From: Terrabacter tumescens
GTDB lineage: Bacteria > Actinomycetota > Actinomycetes > Actinomycetales > Dermatophilaceae
Length of the DNA stretch: 64,000 bases
Assembly: GCF_014646815.1 (NCBI RefSeq)
Contig: NZ_BMNZ01000004.1
Coordinates: forward strand, 519,103 to 583,102
Reading direction: 5' to 3'
The notes under the pieces are model-generated. The model did no database searches. It was not told the DNA's origin and worked only from the letters and a program-made list of their open reading frames with translations. The translations under genes and the position numbers were made by a program. Every line of letters begins with the position of its first letter. The stretch's first letter is position 1. This document shows, piece by piece, positions 18,649-28,063 of the stretch.

Positions 18649-20235
18649 TCAGGACCGCTCGTGGACGAGCTCTCCGCCCACCCAGGTCTGGAGCACCACC
18701 GTGTCGCGGATGTCGGCGGGGGAGGACTCCTCGAGGGCCCACAGGTCCCGGTCGACGGCCACGAGGTCGGCGAGCTGACCCGGCACGAGGCGCCCGACGT
18801 CGGTGCGCCCGACCGACTCGTGCGCCGCGACGGTGAAGGCGTGCACGGCCTCGGTGAGCGTGACCTTCTCCTCCGGCCGCCAGCCGCCGAGGGGCTGGGC
18901 GTCGGGCCGCTGCCTCGTCACGGCGGCGTGCAGGCCGTAGAACGGGTTCGGGTCCTCCACCGGGGCGTCGGAGCCGAACGCCACGCGCACGCCGGCGTCG
19001 AGGAAGGTGCGCCAGGCGTAGGACGCGAGCCGGCGCGGCCCGATGATCTCGTCGGCCAGCTCGAGGTCGGCCGTGCAGTGGCTGGGCTGCATCGAGGCCA
19101 CGACGTCGAGTGAGCGGAAGCGGGGGACGTCGACGGGCAGCACGTGCTGTGCGTGCTCGATGCGGAGCAGGGTGTCGAGCCCTTCGGCACGGACCGCCTC
19201 GAAGGTGCCGAGCACGAGGCGGTTGGCCTCGTCGCCGATGGCGTGTGTGACGACATCAAGGCCGTTGCGAGCGGCGAGGAGGGTGCGCTCGAGGAGCACG
19301 TCGTAGGGCATCGCCGCGATGCCGCAGCCCTCGTGGCCGATGAAGGGCTCGGTCATGTGCGCCGTGTGCGACCCGAGCGCGCCGTCGCTGAAGAACTTGA
19401 CCGGCCCGACGCGGAAGACGTCGTCGCCCTGGCCCGAGCGGCGTCCCTCGGCGATCGCGAGCTCGAGGTCGGGGTCCCGGGTGCACTTGGTGACGCGCAG
19501 TCGCAACGCTCCGTCGGCGTGCAGCTCGGCGTAGGCCGCCCGCGCGTCCTCGCCGTCGATGTCGGTGATGCTCGTCAGGCCGACCGACAGCAGCCAGTCC
19601 TGGCAGCGCTCGAGCCACGGCCGGAGGGGCGACTCGTCGCGCGGGATGACGTCGAGCAGCTCCTGGGCCGACTCGCGCAGGATGCCGGTCGGCTCGCCGG
19701 ACGCGTCGCGGACGATCTCGCCGCCGACGGGGTCGGGCGTGTCTCGGGTGATCCCAGCCCGTTGCAGCGCAAGCGAGTTGGCCCAGATCGTGTGTCCGTC
19801 GACGCTCGACAGCGCGGCCACGCGGTCACCGGAGACCGAGTCGAGGGCGTGCCGGTCGGGCTGCACGGGAACGGCCCAGCGGTTGTGGTTCCAGCGTCCG
19901 CTGTGCAGCCACTCATCGTCGGGGAGCCCCTCGGCGTGGGCCCGCACGAGCTCGAGGGCCTCCTCGAGCGACCGAGCCTCGCGCAGGTCGACGGACGACA
20001 GGTCGCGCGACAGCCACTCGGTGTGGATGTGGGCGTCGTGGAGGCCGGGCATGACGACGGCGCCCGGCAGGTCGACGCACTCGGCGTCGCCGGCAGCCTC
20101 GGCAGTCTCGACCGCCTCGGCACCGATGGCGACGATGCGCCCGTCCTCGACGAGCAGGGCGTCGGTCCAGGGGTTCCCCGAGCGGCCGGTGTCGCCGGTC
20201 CAGATGCGGTTGTGCCGGAAGAGCGTGCGGCTCAT
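18649..20235 (-). CDS. YtcJ-like metal-dependent amidohydrolase
   Basis: 528 aa. The amidohydrolase metal motif is PGLHDAHIH near residue 60. Later ligand segments are VKFFSDGALGSHTA (lysine region), VTHAIGDEANR, IEHAQHV and FGSDAPVEDPNP. The family hydrolyses amide or imide bonds, with mostly unknown natural substrates. The ATG at 20235 lies before MSRTLFRHNRIWTGD. The start overlaps the stop of the upstream oxidoreductase by four bases, so the two are co-translated. Confidence 0.88.
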   Translation of the reverse strand: MSRTLFRHNRIWTGDTGRSGNPWTDALLVEDGRIVAIGAEAVETAEAAGDAECVDLPGAVVMPGLHDAHIHTEWLSRDLSSVDLREARSLEEALELVRAHAEGLPDDEWLHSGRWNHNRWAVPVQPDRHALDSVSGDRVAALSSVDGHTIWANSLALQRAGITRDTPDPVGGEIVRDASGEPTGILRESAQELLDVIPRDESPLRPWLERCQDWLLSVGLTSITDIDGEDARAAYAELHADGALRLRVTKCTRDPDLELAIAEGRRSGQGDDVFRVGPVKFFSDGALGSHTAHMTEPFIGHEGCGIAAMPYDVLLERTLLAARNGLDVVTHAIGDEANRLVLGTFEAVRAEGLDTLLRIEHAQHVLPVDVPRFRSLDVVASMQPSHCTADLELADEIIGPRRLASYAWRTFLDAGVRVAFGSDAPVEDPNPFYGLHAAVTRQRPDAQPLGGWRPEEKVTLTEAVHAFTVAAHESVGRTDVGRLVPGQLADLVAVDRDLWALEESSPADIRDTVVLQTWVGGELVHERS

Positions 20236-21224
20236 GCGGTGGGCACCAGGATGAGCTTGCCCGTGGTGCGTCGACCCTCGAGCGCCTCGTAGGCCGCAGC
20301 CGCCTCGGACAGCGGGTAGCGCCCGCCCACGTCGATCTTCAGGGACCCGTCGGCGACGGCGTCGAGCACCTCGCGGGCCCGCCACTCGTACTCCTCGCGC
20401 TCGGCGACGTAGTGCGCGAGGGTCGGTCGCGTCAGGAAGAGCGACCCCCCGCTGTTGAGCCGCTGGATGTCGAAGGGCGGCACCTGGCCGCTCGCGCCGC
20501 CGAAGAGGACCATCATCCCCCGGGGCCGCAGCGACGCCAGGGAGGCGTCGAACGTCGACCTGCCGACGCCGTCGTAGGCCACGTCGACGCCGCGACCGGC
20601 GGCCTCGCGCACGGCTGCAGCCAGGTCGTCGACCGTCGAGTAGTTGATGAGGTGCTGCGCACCGAGCGCCCTTGCGATCTCGAGCTTCTCGTCGGATCCG
20701 GCCGTCGCCACCACGACACCGCCGCGGGCCGTCACCAGCTGCACCAACAGCTGCCCGACCCCGCCCGCCGCCGCGTGCACGAGCGCGATGTCACCCGGGC
20801 CCACGGCATACGTGCTCGTGACGAGGTAGTGCGCGGTCAGGCCCTGGAGCATGGCCGCAGCGGCCACCTCGAGGTCGACGCCGTCGGGCACTCGCACGAC
20901 GAGGTGCGCCGGCTTGTTGACGACCGTGGACTCGCTGCCGGCCGACTGGCACCACGCGACCCGGTCGCCCACGGCGACGTCGGTGACACCGGCTCCGACG
21001 GCCGTGACCGTGCCCGCGCCCTCCTCGCCGAGCACGAACGGCGTCGGCACGGGGTAGACGCCCTGGCGCTTGTAGACGTCGATGAAGTTGACGCCGGCCG
21101 CGGCGACCTCGACCTGGACCTCGCCCGCTGCAGGGTCGGGGAGGTCGTGGTCGCGGACCTGCAGCACACTGCGGTCGCCGGGCTCGGAGACGAAGACGCT
21201 GGTCGCTCGGATCATGCTTGTCAC
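20232..21224 (-). CDS. Quinone oxidoreductase (zeta-crystallin-like MDR family)
   Basis: 330 aa, or 327 if the internal ATG at 21215 is used, which is likely. The N-terminal part reads AGVNFIDVYKRQGVYP, the signature of NADPH:quinone reductases. The cofactor fold has VHAAAGGVGQLLVQL and the SDEKLEIARALGAQHLINY segment. It lacks the zinc ligands of alcohol dehydrogenases. It is a soluble reductase, coupled to the amidohydrolase by an ATGA overlap. The role is inferred from the family. Confidence 0.9.
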   Translation of the reverse strand: MTSMIRATSVFVSEPGDRSVLQVRDHDLPDPAAGEVQVEVAAAGVNFIDVYKRQGVYPVPTPFVLGEEGAGTVTAVGAGVTDVAVGDRVAWCQSAGSESTVVNKPAHLVVRVPDGVDLEVAAAAMLQGLTAHYLVTSTYAVGPGDIALVHAAAGGVGQLLVQLVTARGGVVVATAGSDEKLEIARALGAQHLINYSTVDDLAAAVREAAGRGVDVAYDGVGRSTFDASLASLRPRGMMVLFGGASGQVPPFDIQRLNSGGSLFLTRPTLAHYVAEREEYEWRAREVLDAVADGSLKIDVGGRYPLSEAAAAYEALEGRRTTGKLILVPTA

Positions 21225-21225
21225 C

Positions 21226-22674
21226 CTACGACCGGTGGCGGCGGCGCCTCCGGGCGGAGGGCCCGGCGGCCCCGATCCGCACGAGCACGGCCACCTCGTC
21301 CTCGAGCGCCACGAGCAGCGCCTCGGGGTCCGGCACGACCGACTCGTCGGCCATGATCCCGATGCGCACGGTGTCGTCGTAGGTGACGATGCAGAAGCCG
21401 AGCGTGTGGCGGCCGGAGCCCGGGACCCAGCCCAGCACGCCGGTCACGGGCACCCCGGCGAGATACCGGCCCTCGCGGGGGCCGGCGACGTTGGTCGTGA
21501 CCCCGATCGCCTTGTTGGCGAAGAAGTCCACGACCCGTCGCTCGACCGCGGCCGGGAAGCGGCCGATGACCGAGATCAGGGCGAAGGTGAGGGCGGCCTC
21601 GGGCGAGGCCTTGAGCCAGTCCATCCGCGCCTTGGACAGGGCGAGACGACCGAGAGGAGTGGCGTCACGGCTCGGGAAGCGCAGGAAGACGAGGGCGAAA
21701 CGGTTGCCGAGCTCGCGCGGCAGCGGCTCGTCGAGCGGACGCACGTTGACCGGCACCATCGTCACGAGGTCAACCGGCTCCCGGCCGTGCTCGTCCTGGT
21801 AGGTGTGCAGGGCGCCCGCGACGGCACTCGTGAGGACGTCGTTGAGGGTGGCGCCGACGAGGCGGCCCACCTGCTTGAGCCCCGCGAGGGGCAGCGGTTG
21901 GGTCCAGACGACCCGCTTGCGGTGGCCGGGGGTGCCGCCGACGGCGCTGGTGGGGTTCGTCGTGAGGAGCAGGTCGGAGACGACCTTGCCGGTGCGCAGC
22001 GTGAGGCTGGCCGCATCGGTGACTGCGGCCCGAGCGCCCTTGGAGCGCAGGCGATCCCACGCGGAGCGCGTGGTGGCCCTCGCGAGCTTCAGGCTCGAGG
22101 CGACCACCCCTGAGGTCTCGGGCGCCCCCAGCGGCAGGGTCGCCAGGTCCATGGTCGCAGGAGGTCCGACGAGGTCCCCCGGGACACCGTCGGCATCCTC
22201 GGTGAGGCCGAGCAGCACTCGCGTCAGGGCGATCCCGTCGGCCAGCGCGTGGTGGATGCGGAAGACGAGCGCGGCCCCCGACCCGTGCCCGTCGACGAGG
22301 TGCGCCTCCCAGAGCGGCTGGGTGTGGTGGAAGGGGCGTGGCAGCTGGTCCTCGATGTAGGCCTGCAGCTCGGCGTCGGCCTCGGCCGCGGTTCCCTTGC
22401 GCGAGAGGGTCACCCGGCGGAGGTGGTGCTCGAGGTCGAAGTCCGGGGCGTCCTCCCAGCGGTAGCCGCCCACGCCGTGCCGGGGCCGTCGGGGTCGCTG
22501 GCTGAAGACGGGGTAGGGCTCGATGATCCGGGTCCGCAGCAGCTCGAGCACGCGGTCCCAGTCCGGCACGGACTCGAGCATCACCACCGACACGATGACC
22601 ATGAGGTTGGTCGGGCGGTCCATGGTGAGCCAGAGGATGTCGGCGGAGCCCATCCGCCGGGAGGTGCCGCGCAC
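21226..22674 (-). CDS. Wax ester synthase / diacylglycerol acyltransferase (WS/DGAT)
   Basis: 482 aa. The acyltransferase motif HHALADG is visible (FRIHHALADGIALTR), and later motifs VNVRPLDE and TNVAGPREGRYLAG are typical of bacterial WS/DGAT. These enzymes esterify acyl-CoA with fatty alcohols or diacylglycerol for storage lipid. The outer GTG at 22674 abuts the GNAT stop; the ATG at 22653 (MGSADILWLTMDRP) fits the family's usual N-terminus better. Confidence 0.92.
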   Translation of the reverse strand: MRGTSRRMGSADILWLTMDRPTNLMVIVSVVMLESVPDWDRVLELLRTRIIEPYPVFSQRPRRPRHGVGGYRWEDAPDFDLEHHLRRVTLSRKGTAAEADAELQAYIEDQLPRPFHHTQPLWEAHLVDGHGSGAALVFRIHHALADGIALTRVLLGLTEDADGVPGDLVGPPATMDLATLPLGAPETSGVVASSLKLARATTRSAWDRLRSKGARAAVTDAASLTLRTGKVVSDLLLTTNPTSAVGGTPGHRKRVVWTQPLPLAGLKQVGRLVGATLNDVLTSAVAGALHTYQDEHGREPVDLVTMVPVNVRPLDEPLPRELGNRFALVFLRFPSRDATPLGRLALSKARMDWLKASPEAALTFALISVIGRFPAAVERRVVDFFANKAIGVTTNVAGPREGRYLAGVPVTGVLGWVPGSGRHTLGFCIVTYDDTVRIGIMADESVVPDPEALLVALEDEVAVLVRIGAAGPSARRRRRHRS

Positions 22675-23163
22675 CTACGGAGCCGCCAGTCGCGAGAGCG
22701 CGTCACCGTCGAGCCGGAACGTCGTCCAGTCGTCGAGCGAGCGGGCGTCGTGGGCGCGGTAGAAGTCGATCGAGGGGGTGTTCCAGTCGAGCACCGTCCA
22801 CTCGAGCCGGGTCCAACCGCGCTCGACGCACAGCTGCGCGAGGCGGGCCAGGAGCGCCTTGCCGAGGCCGTGCCCGCGGTGCTCTGGCTCGACGAAGAGG
22901 TCCTCGAGCCAGATCCCGGCCTGCCCGGTCCACGTCGAGAAGCTGCGGAACCAGATCGCCATCGCCACGACGGCGCCCTCCCGCACCCCCACGAGGGCGT
23001 ATGCCGTGGGGTCGCCGTGGGCGGGGAAGAGGGCCTCCCGGAACTGCTCGGGTGTCGCCGTGGCCGAGTCGGGCTCCTTCTCGTAGGCGGCGAGCTCCTG
23101 CACGAGACGGATGAGGTCGGGCACGTCGGCGGGGTCGGCCTCACGGATCAGTACGTCGGTCAC
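22675..23163 (-). CDS. GNAT family N-acetyltransferase
   Basis: 162 aa. It starts VTDVLIREADPADVPDLIRLV, and the acetyl-CoA loop is VEPEHRGHGLGKALL. The end reads DWTTFRLDGDAL, resembling the diamine/thialysine acetyltransferase subgroup (SSAT-like). The GTG at 23163 has GAGAGGA about seven bases upstream, which decides it against the longer open frame. It directly precedes the WS/DGAT gene. Confidence 0.9.
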   Translation of the reverse strand: MTDVLIREADPADVPDLIRLVQELAAYEKEPDSATATPEQFREALFPAHGDPTAYALVGVREGAVVAMAIWFRSFSTWTGQAGIWLEDLFVEPEHRGHGLGKALLARLAQLCVERGWTRLEWTVLDWNTPSIDFYRAHDARSLDDWTTFRLDGDALSRLAAP

Positions 23164-23242
23164 GCGCCCATCCTCTCCCGGCCCGCGCGGCTGTGCGTCG
23201 TGGTCGGGGACTGTGGGCGGTTCGACGTAGGCTTGGCCGATC

Positions 23243-25732
23243 ATGAGCACGCTCTTCGACGACCTCCCCATCCCCGGTTTCGAGCACGGCCAGGGCACGC
23301 CCTCGGGCGGCTCCGGTCGCCCGGGGCGTGGAGCCGACGTCACCGAGCAGGGCGTCCCCACGTGGGCCGAGGCGGCCGCGCGCGGCGGCGTCGACGCGGC
23401 GCCGCAGGACCGCGTCGACCTCGACCCGGCGGTCCTGCTCGAGGGGCTCAACCCGCAGCAGCGCGAGGCCGTCGTCCACGAGGGCACGCCGCTGCTCATC
23501 GTGGCCGGTGCCGGCTCGGGCAAGACCCGCGTGCTGACCCACCGCATCGCCTGGCTGCTCGGCGAGCGTGGTGCGCAGCCGGGCCAGATCCTCGCCATCA
23601 CCTTCACCAACAAGGCCGCGGCCGAGATGCGCGAGCGCGTCGCGGCCCTCGTCGGCCCGCGGGCCCGCGCCATGTGGGTCATGACCTTCCACTCGGCCTG
23701 CGTGCGCATCCTGCGCCGCGAGGCCGCCAAGGTCGGCATGAAGTCGACCTTCTCGATCTACGACGCCGCCGACAGCCAGCGCCTCATGAGCCTCGTGCTG
23801 CGCGACCTCGACCTCGACCCCAAGCGCTACCCCCCGCGTGGCTTCTCGGCGCAGGTCAGCAACCTCAAGAACGACCTCATCGACGAGGAGACCTACGCCG
23901 CGCAGGTCACCGAGGGCAACCACTACGAGCGCACGGTCTCCGACGCCTACACCCAGTACCAGCGCCGCCTGCGACAGGCCAATGCCCTCGACTTCGACGA
24001 CATCATCATGATGACCGTCAACATCCTGCAGGCCTTCCCCGACGTCGCGGAGTACTACCGCCGCCGGTTCCGGCACGTCCTCGTCGACGAGTACCAGGAC
24101 ACCAACCAGGCGCAGTACCAGCTCATCAAGGAGCTCGTCGGCGAGGTCAAGGGCCCCGAGGGTGCCTATGCCGTGCCGCCGGCCGAGCTGTGCGTCGTCG
24201 GCGACTCCGACCAGTCGATCTACGCCTTCCGCGGCGCGACGATCCGCAACATCCTCGAGTTCGAGCAGGACTACCCCGACGCGCGCACCATCCTGCTCGA
24301 GCAGAACTACCGTTCGACGCAGCGCATCCTCCGGGCCGCCAACTCCGTCATCGCCCGCAACGAGGGGCGCCGCGCCAAGAACCTCTGGACCGACTCCGGC
24401 GACGGCGCGATGATCACCGGCTACGTCGGCGACAACGAGCACGACGAGGCCGCCTTCGTGGCCAAGGAGATCGACGACCTCGCCGACAAGGGCGTCAAGC
24501 CCGGCGACGTCGCCGTCTTCTACCGCACCAACGCCCAGAGCCGCGCCATCGAGGAGGTGCTCGTGCGGGTCGGCCTGCCCTACAAGGTGGTCGGCGGCAC
24601 GCGCTTCTACGAGCGGCGCGAGGTCAAGGACGCCCTGGCCTACCTCCGGGTCGTCTCCAACCCCACCGACACCGTCAACCTGCGCCGCATCCTCAACACC
24701 CCCAAGCGCGGCATCGGCGACCGCGCCGAGGCGTGCGTGGCGGCGCTGGCCGAGCGCGAGCGCATCCCCTTCGTCGCGGCGCTGGGCCGGGCGGAGGACG
24801 CGCCGGGCATCGCGACCCGCTCGGTCGCCGCCATCAACGGCTTCACCGCGCTGCTCGAGAAGCTCCGCACCTCCTACGAGGCCGACGACAGCGTCGCGGC
24901 CCTGCTCGAGATGACGCTCGAGGAGAGCGGCTACCTCGCCGAGCTGCGCGCGAGCCACGACCCGCAGGACGAGACCCGCGTCGAGAACCTCGCCGAGCTC
25001 GTCGCCGTCGCGCAGGAGTACGACGACCGCCGCGCCGCCGAGCTCGCCGAGTCCGGTGGTGAGCTCGCGCCGGGCGTCGAGCCCGAGGACGTCGGTCCCG
25101 CAGGCGCGCTCGAGGAGTTCCTCGAGCAGGTCTCGCTCGTCGCCGACGCCGACGAGATCCCCGACGAGCCCGAGGCCAAGGCGCAGGGCGTCGTCACCCT
25201 CATGACGCTGCACACCGCCAAGGGCCTCGAGTTCCCCGTCGTCTTCCTCACCGGCATGGAGGACGGCACGTTCCCGCACATGCGCGCCCTCGGTGACCCG
25301 AAGGAGCTCGAGGAGGAGCGGCGCCTCGCCTACGTCGGCATCACCCGTGCCCGCGAGCGGCTCTACCTCTCGCGCGCAGCCGTGCGGTCGGCCTGGGGCG
25401 CGCCGCAGTACAACCCGCCGTCACGCTTCCTCGACGAGATCCCCGGCGACCTGCTCGACTGGCAGCGGCTCGGTCCCTCGTTCAGCGGCGCCCGCGGCTC
25501 CGACCGTCCCGCCGTGGCGACGCTCGCCGCCCGCCCCGGCGTGCGCAGCGCCGGCAAGCGGCCGGTCATCTCGCTCCAGTCGGGTGACCGGGTCACGCAC
25601 GACTCCTTCGGCCTCGGCACCGTCGTGCGGGTCGAGGGTGAGGGCGACAAGTCGATGGCGCACGTCGACTTCGGCGCCGACACCGGCACGAAGCGCCTAC
25701 TGCTGCGCTACGCGCCGCTCGTCAAGCTCTGA
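23243..25732 (+). CDS. pcrA: ATP-dependent DNA helicase PcrA/UvrD
   Basis: 829 aa superfamily 1A 3'-5' helicase for repair and replication restart. After an acidic N-terminal extension of about 60 residues come LNPQQREAV (Q motif), Walker A AGAGSGKT, motif Ia ITFTNKAAAEM, Walker B VDEYQDTNQ, motif III GDSDQSIYAFRGA, motif IV EQNYRSTQ, motif V TLHTAKGLEFPVVF and motif VI LAYVGITRARERLY. The C-terminal tail (GDRVTHDSFGLGTVV) is the Tudor-like RNA polymerase-interacting tail typical of PcrA. A TAGGCT box lies nine bases before the ATG. Confidence 0.97.
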   Translation: MSTLFDDLPIPGFEHGQGTPSGGSGRPGRGADVTEQGVPTWAEAAARGGVDAAPQDRVDLDPAVLLEGLNPQQREAVVHEGTPLLIVAGAGSGKTRVLTHRIAWLLGERGAQPGQILAITFTNKAAAEMRERVAALVGPRARAMWVMTFHSACVRILRREAAKVGMKSTFSIYDAADSQRLMSLVLRDLDLDPKRYPPRGFSAQVSNLKNDLIDEETYAAQVTEGNHYERTVSDAYTQYQRRLRQANALDFDDIIMMTVNILQAFPDVAEYYRRRFRHVLVDEYQDTNQAQYQLIKELVGEVKGPEGAYAVPPAELCVVGDSDQSIYAFRGATIRNILEFEQDYPDARTILLEQNYRSTQRILRAANSVIARNEGRRAKNLWTDSGDGAMITGYVGDNEHDEAAFVAKEIDDLADKGVKPGDVAVFYRTNAQSRAIEEVLVRVGLPYKVVGGTRFYERREVKDALAYLRVVSNPTDTVNLRRILNTPKRGIGDRAEACVAALAERERIPFVAALGRAEDAPGIATRSVAAINGFTALLEKLRTSYEADDSVAALLEMTLEESGYLAELRASHDPQDETRVENLAELVAVAQEYDDRRAAELAESGGELAPGVEPEDVGPAGALEEFLEQVSLVADADEIPDEPEAKAQGVVTLMTLHTAKGLEFPVVFLTGMEDGTFPHMRALGDPKELEEERRLAYVGITRARERLYLSRAAVRSAWGAPQYNPPSRFLDEIPGDLLDWQRLGPSFSGARGSDRPAVATLAARPGVRSAGKRPVISLQSGDRVTHDSFGLGTVVRVEGEGDKSMAHVDFGADTGTKRLLLRYAPLVKL

Positions 25733-25784
25733 GGGTCCGCAGGGGCGGCAGCCCGTCCGTGCGCCCAGCGTCGACCAACCCATC

Positions 25785-25847
25785 GCGTATGCCGGGTGGT
25801 CGGTCGACGTGCCCACGCGGGCTCCGTTGCGCGGCAACGGCATACGC
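25785..25847. repeat. Inverted GTATGCCG pair at the pcrA / M23 peptidase junction
   Basis: GCGTATGCCG at 25785-25794 and CGGCATACGC at 25838-25847 are perfect 10-base arms. Inside lies a smaller palindrome, CCGTTGC-GCG-GCAACGG. The pair lies between convergent genes, like three other pairs in the window. Confidence 0.7.
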
Positions 25848-25885
25848 CCGCGTGGTACAGCACGCGGGGGCGGGCATGAACGCGA

Positions 25886-25916
25886 CGAGGCCCGTCCCCT
25901 GAAGGGACGGGCCTCG
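25886..25916. terminator. Strong hairpin terminator between pcrA and M23 peptidase
   Basis: A 13-bp perfect stem (CGAGGCCCGTCCC) closes a five-base loop CTGAA. There is no U-tract. It lies just past the M23 peptidase stop and would serve both convergent genes. Confidence 0.85.
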
Positions 25917-25935
25917 TGACGAGCTGAGGTGCCGG

Positions 25936-26772
25936 TCAGAGCATGACGCCGTGCTTGGCGAGCCAGGTGATCGGGGCCACCGCGGCGCCGTCGTCCGGGT
26001 GGATCTCGAGGTGCACGTGCGGACCGGTGGAGTTGCCGGTGCTGCCGCTGTAGGCCACGACCTGGCCGGGCGTGACCGTCTCGCCGACGGACACGAGCAG
26101 GCGGCTGTTGTGGGCCATCCAGGACACGGTGCCGTCCCAGTAGCGGATCTTGACGAAGTTGCCGTAGCCCTCGTTGGACCAGCCGGCGAAGATCACCGTG
26201 CCGCTGGAGAGCGAGTGGACCGGGCTGCCGACGGGACAGGCGAGGTCCTGTGCCGGGTGCATCTTGCCCCAGCGGAAGCCGAAGCCGGAGGTGAGGGTGT
26301 AGCCCGCGACGGGGGAGACCCAACGGTGTGCCCTGGCCAGGGCCCGCGCGGCGGCGGCCTGCTTGGCCTTGGCGGCGGCTGCAGCCTTGGCCTTCTGGGC
26401 GGCGGCGCGGTCAGCGGCGGCCTTCACGGCTGCGGCCTGAGCCTCGGCAGCGCTCTGGGTGGCGGTCTGCGTGGCGCCGACGATGAGCGTCTTGGCGTCG
26501 CGGGCCATGTCGCGGGAGGAGCGTGCACCGGCGCGGTTGGCAGCGGCTGCCGACACCGCCTCGGGGTCTGCCGCGAGGCCGAGCCCGGCGACCGAGTTGG
26601 AGACGTTCTTCATGGCAGCGGCCTCGGGGCTCAGCTGGCTCGCTCCGGCGTCACGGATGACGAGGCCACCGGCGACGGTCGAGGAGAGCAACGCGACGGG
26701 GACGACGAACTGTCGACCCCGCGAAGGCTTGGCTGCCGGTCGATGCCGGCCGGTGTAACTGGTTTTGGGCAC
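25936..26772 (-). CDS. M23 family peptidoglycan endopeptidase, exported
   Basis: 278 aa cell wall hydrolase. The N-terminal basic segment and helix VVPVALLSSTVAGGLVI form a signal or anchor. A long Ala/Lys/Gln-rich coiled-coil-like region follows (about residues 85-145). The C-terminal M23 (LytM) domain has the zinc ligands in GKMHPAQDLA and GPHVHLEIHPDDG. It probably cuts peptide cross-links in the wall. The GTG start follows a recognisable promoter and a candidate MtrA site, which fits cell-wall-enzyme regulation in actinobacteria. Confidence 0.92.
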   Translation of the reverse strand: MPKTSYTGRHRPAAKPSRGRQFVVPVALLSSTVAGGLVIRDAGASQLSPEAAAMKNVSNSVAGLGLAADPEAVSAAAANRAGARSSRDMARDAKTLIVGATQTATQSAAEAQAAAVKAAADRAAAQKAKAAAAAKAKQAAAARALARAHRWVSPVAGYTLTSGFGFRWGKMHPAQDLACPVGSPVHSLSSGTVIFAGWSNEGYGNFVKIRYWDGTVSWMAHNSRLLVSVGETVTPGQVVAYSGSTGNSTGPHVHLEIHPDDGAAVAPITWLAKHGVML

Positions 26773-26811
26773 GAAAGAAATACCTATCGGTCACAGGTGA
26801 TGCGAGCCGTC

Positions 26812-26841
26812 AGCCTAACGTGACCATTTCGTTATCCAAAA
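26812..26841 (-). promoter_or_regulatory. Candidate promoter of M23 peptidase gene
   Basis: On the minus strand, a -35-like TTTGGA and a -10-like TAGGCT are 18 bases apart. This predicts a leader of about 30-35 bases. Confidence 0.45.
26819..26837 (-). promoter_or_regulatory. Candidate MtrA-type direct-repeat box
   Basis: The minus strand reads GGATAACGAAATGGTCACG. The half sites ATAACG and GTCACG are spaced about one helical turn apart, as in boxes bound by the actinobacterial response regulator MtrA upstream of cell-wall hydrolase genes. Similarity judged by eye only. Confidence 0.3.
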
Positions 26842-26925
26842 TCACGCCACGTCTCTGGACGGTCCAGCATCGCGGTGGAGGGTCGCGACTGCGCTCGACA
26901 CTAGGGCATCACAACGGTGCGGAAA

Positions 26926-26957
26926 AGGTTTTGCACAGGCAAATCTGCGCAAAACCT
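26926..26957. repeat. AT-rich 32-bp inverted repeat downstream of the lipase gene
   Basis: AGGTTTTGC and GCAAAACCT are perfect nine-base arms around a 14-base spacer. It is strikingly AT-rich for this genome. It lies 32 bases past the lipase stop and about 150 bases before the M23 gene, so it is either an operator or a terminator. Confidence 0.7.
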
Positions 26958-26988
26958 GAAGGCCTGTCGTCGCTGCGCCGGAGGGTCT

Positions 26989-27984
26989 TCAGCGGGGCTG
27001 GGCTGCCCGCCTCGTCGTGCCGGCAGTCCGCGGCTTCCTCACCGGTGCGGCGCGCCGCGTGCCGAGCGAGCTGACCCCCGGGGTGACCGTCGCACCTGAG
27101 GTGTCGAGGTGGGCGAGCGCGGTCGAGATGCCGTGCACGACGCTGCTCGTGATGGGCAGGCTCATGTGGCCCACCCCGTGCAGCACGACGTTGTGGACGT
27201 TGAGGTCCGGGTGGTGCAGGGCGGCGTTGTGCTGGGGGACGACGACCTGGTCGAGGTCGGAGGAGTAGACGAGGAAGCGCGTCTGGCACTCGGCGACCGG
27301 GGCCGCGAGCTCCTTCATGAGCGCGCTGCCCGGGCGCAGCTGCCGGGTCAGGCCGTTGTTCCACGTGTAGGCGAGGTAGCTGCCCTGGTGGGGGGTGCCG
27401 AGCGTGACGAGGGTGTGCACGTGGGCGTCGCCGCCGAGCCGGGTCACGTAGTAGCGCGCGATGAGCCCGCCCATCGAGTGCCCGATGACGTGGATGCGCT
27501 CGTAGCCCGTCGCCTCGACGATGCGCTCGACCTCGGCGCCGAGGTCGGCCGCGGCGGCCCGGACGTCGCCCGTGAAGATGGAGTAGTTGATCGTCTCGAT
27601 GCGCCCGAAGCCGCGTCGCACGAGGCCGCGGCGCAGGACGGTGAAGATCGAGCGGTTGTCGACCATGCCGTGCACGAGCAGGATCGGGGTCTCGGCGGCC
27701 TCGACGTTCTGGATGGCGAGTCCGCGCTGGCTGGGCGGCAGGTGACCGAGTCGGTAGCCCTGGCGTCGGTCGCTCGCGCGGGCTCCCAGCAGGCCCAACG
27801 GGTAGAGCCCGAGGTGCAGCCCCATCCAGGAGGCCTCCACCGCTGCGCCGGCGAGCCCGGTGGGCGTCAGGAGCGCACCGGCGACCTCCCCGACCGCCGC
27901 GAGGAAGGCCCGGGGGCCCTTCGCGGCACCCGTCGGGGTGCCTGCCTGCTGCGGCGTCGTCGCCGCACGTGCTGCCAGTGCCAC
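26989..27984 (-). CDS. Triacylglycerol lipase-like alpha/beta hydrolase
   Basis: 331 aa. The core has [15 protein letters not shown] (oxyanion loop), the nucleophile elbow [26 protein letters not shown], a catalytic Asp region SSDLDQVV and His in VGHMSLP. This is the LipA/family I-like lipase pattern. There is a weakly hydrophobic N-terminus ([22 protein letters not shown]) but no clean signal peptide. The start is GTG. It probably acts on esters or membrane lipids. Confidence 0.88.
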   Translation of the reverse strand: MALAARAATTPQQAGTPTGAAKGPRAFLAAVGEVAGALLTPTGLAGAAVEASWMGLHLGLYPLGLLGARASDRRQGYRLGHLPPSQRGLAIQNVEAAETPILLVHGMVDNRSIFTVLRRGLVRRGFGRIETINYSIFTGDVRAAAADLGAEVERIVEATGYERIHVIGHSMGGLIARYYVTRLGGDAHVHTLVTLGTPHQGSYLAYTWNNGLTRQLRPGSALMKELAAPVAECQTRFLVYSSDLDQVVVPQHNAALHHPDLNVHNVVLHGVGHMSLPITSSVVHGISTALAHLDTSGATVTPGVSSLGTRRAAPVRKPRTAGTTRRAAQPR

Positions 27985-28050
27985 GTCCCGAACGTACCCC
28001 GACCGGTGGGCGATGCGTCACTATTGCGGGTCGCGTCTCACGCGGCTGGC

Positions 28051-28056
28051 TAGAGT
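28051..28056 (+). promoter_or_regulatory. Candidate -10 element for leaderless B12-binding protein gene
   Basis: TAGAGT is followed by seven bases and the ATG. Confidence 0.45.
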
Positions 28057-28063
28057 GCCCGGC

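Noticed and set aside
26773-26988. c-di-AMP (ydaO) riboswitch before the M23 peptidase gene
   Set aside because: The position would fit, but I cannot find the conserved ydaO segments, and a promoter close to the start leaves too short a leader.
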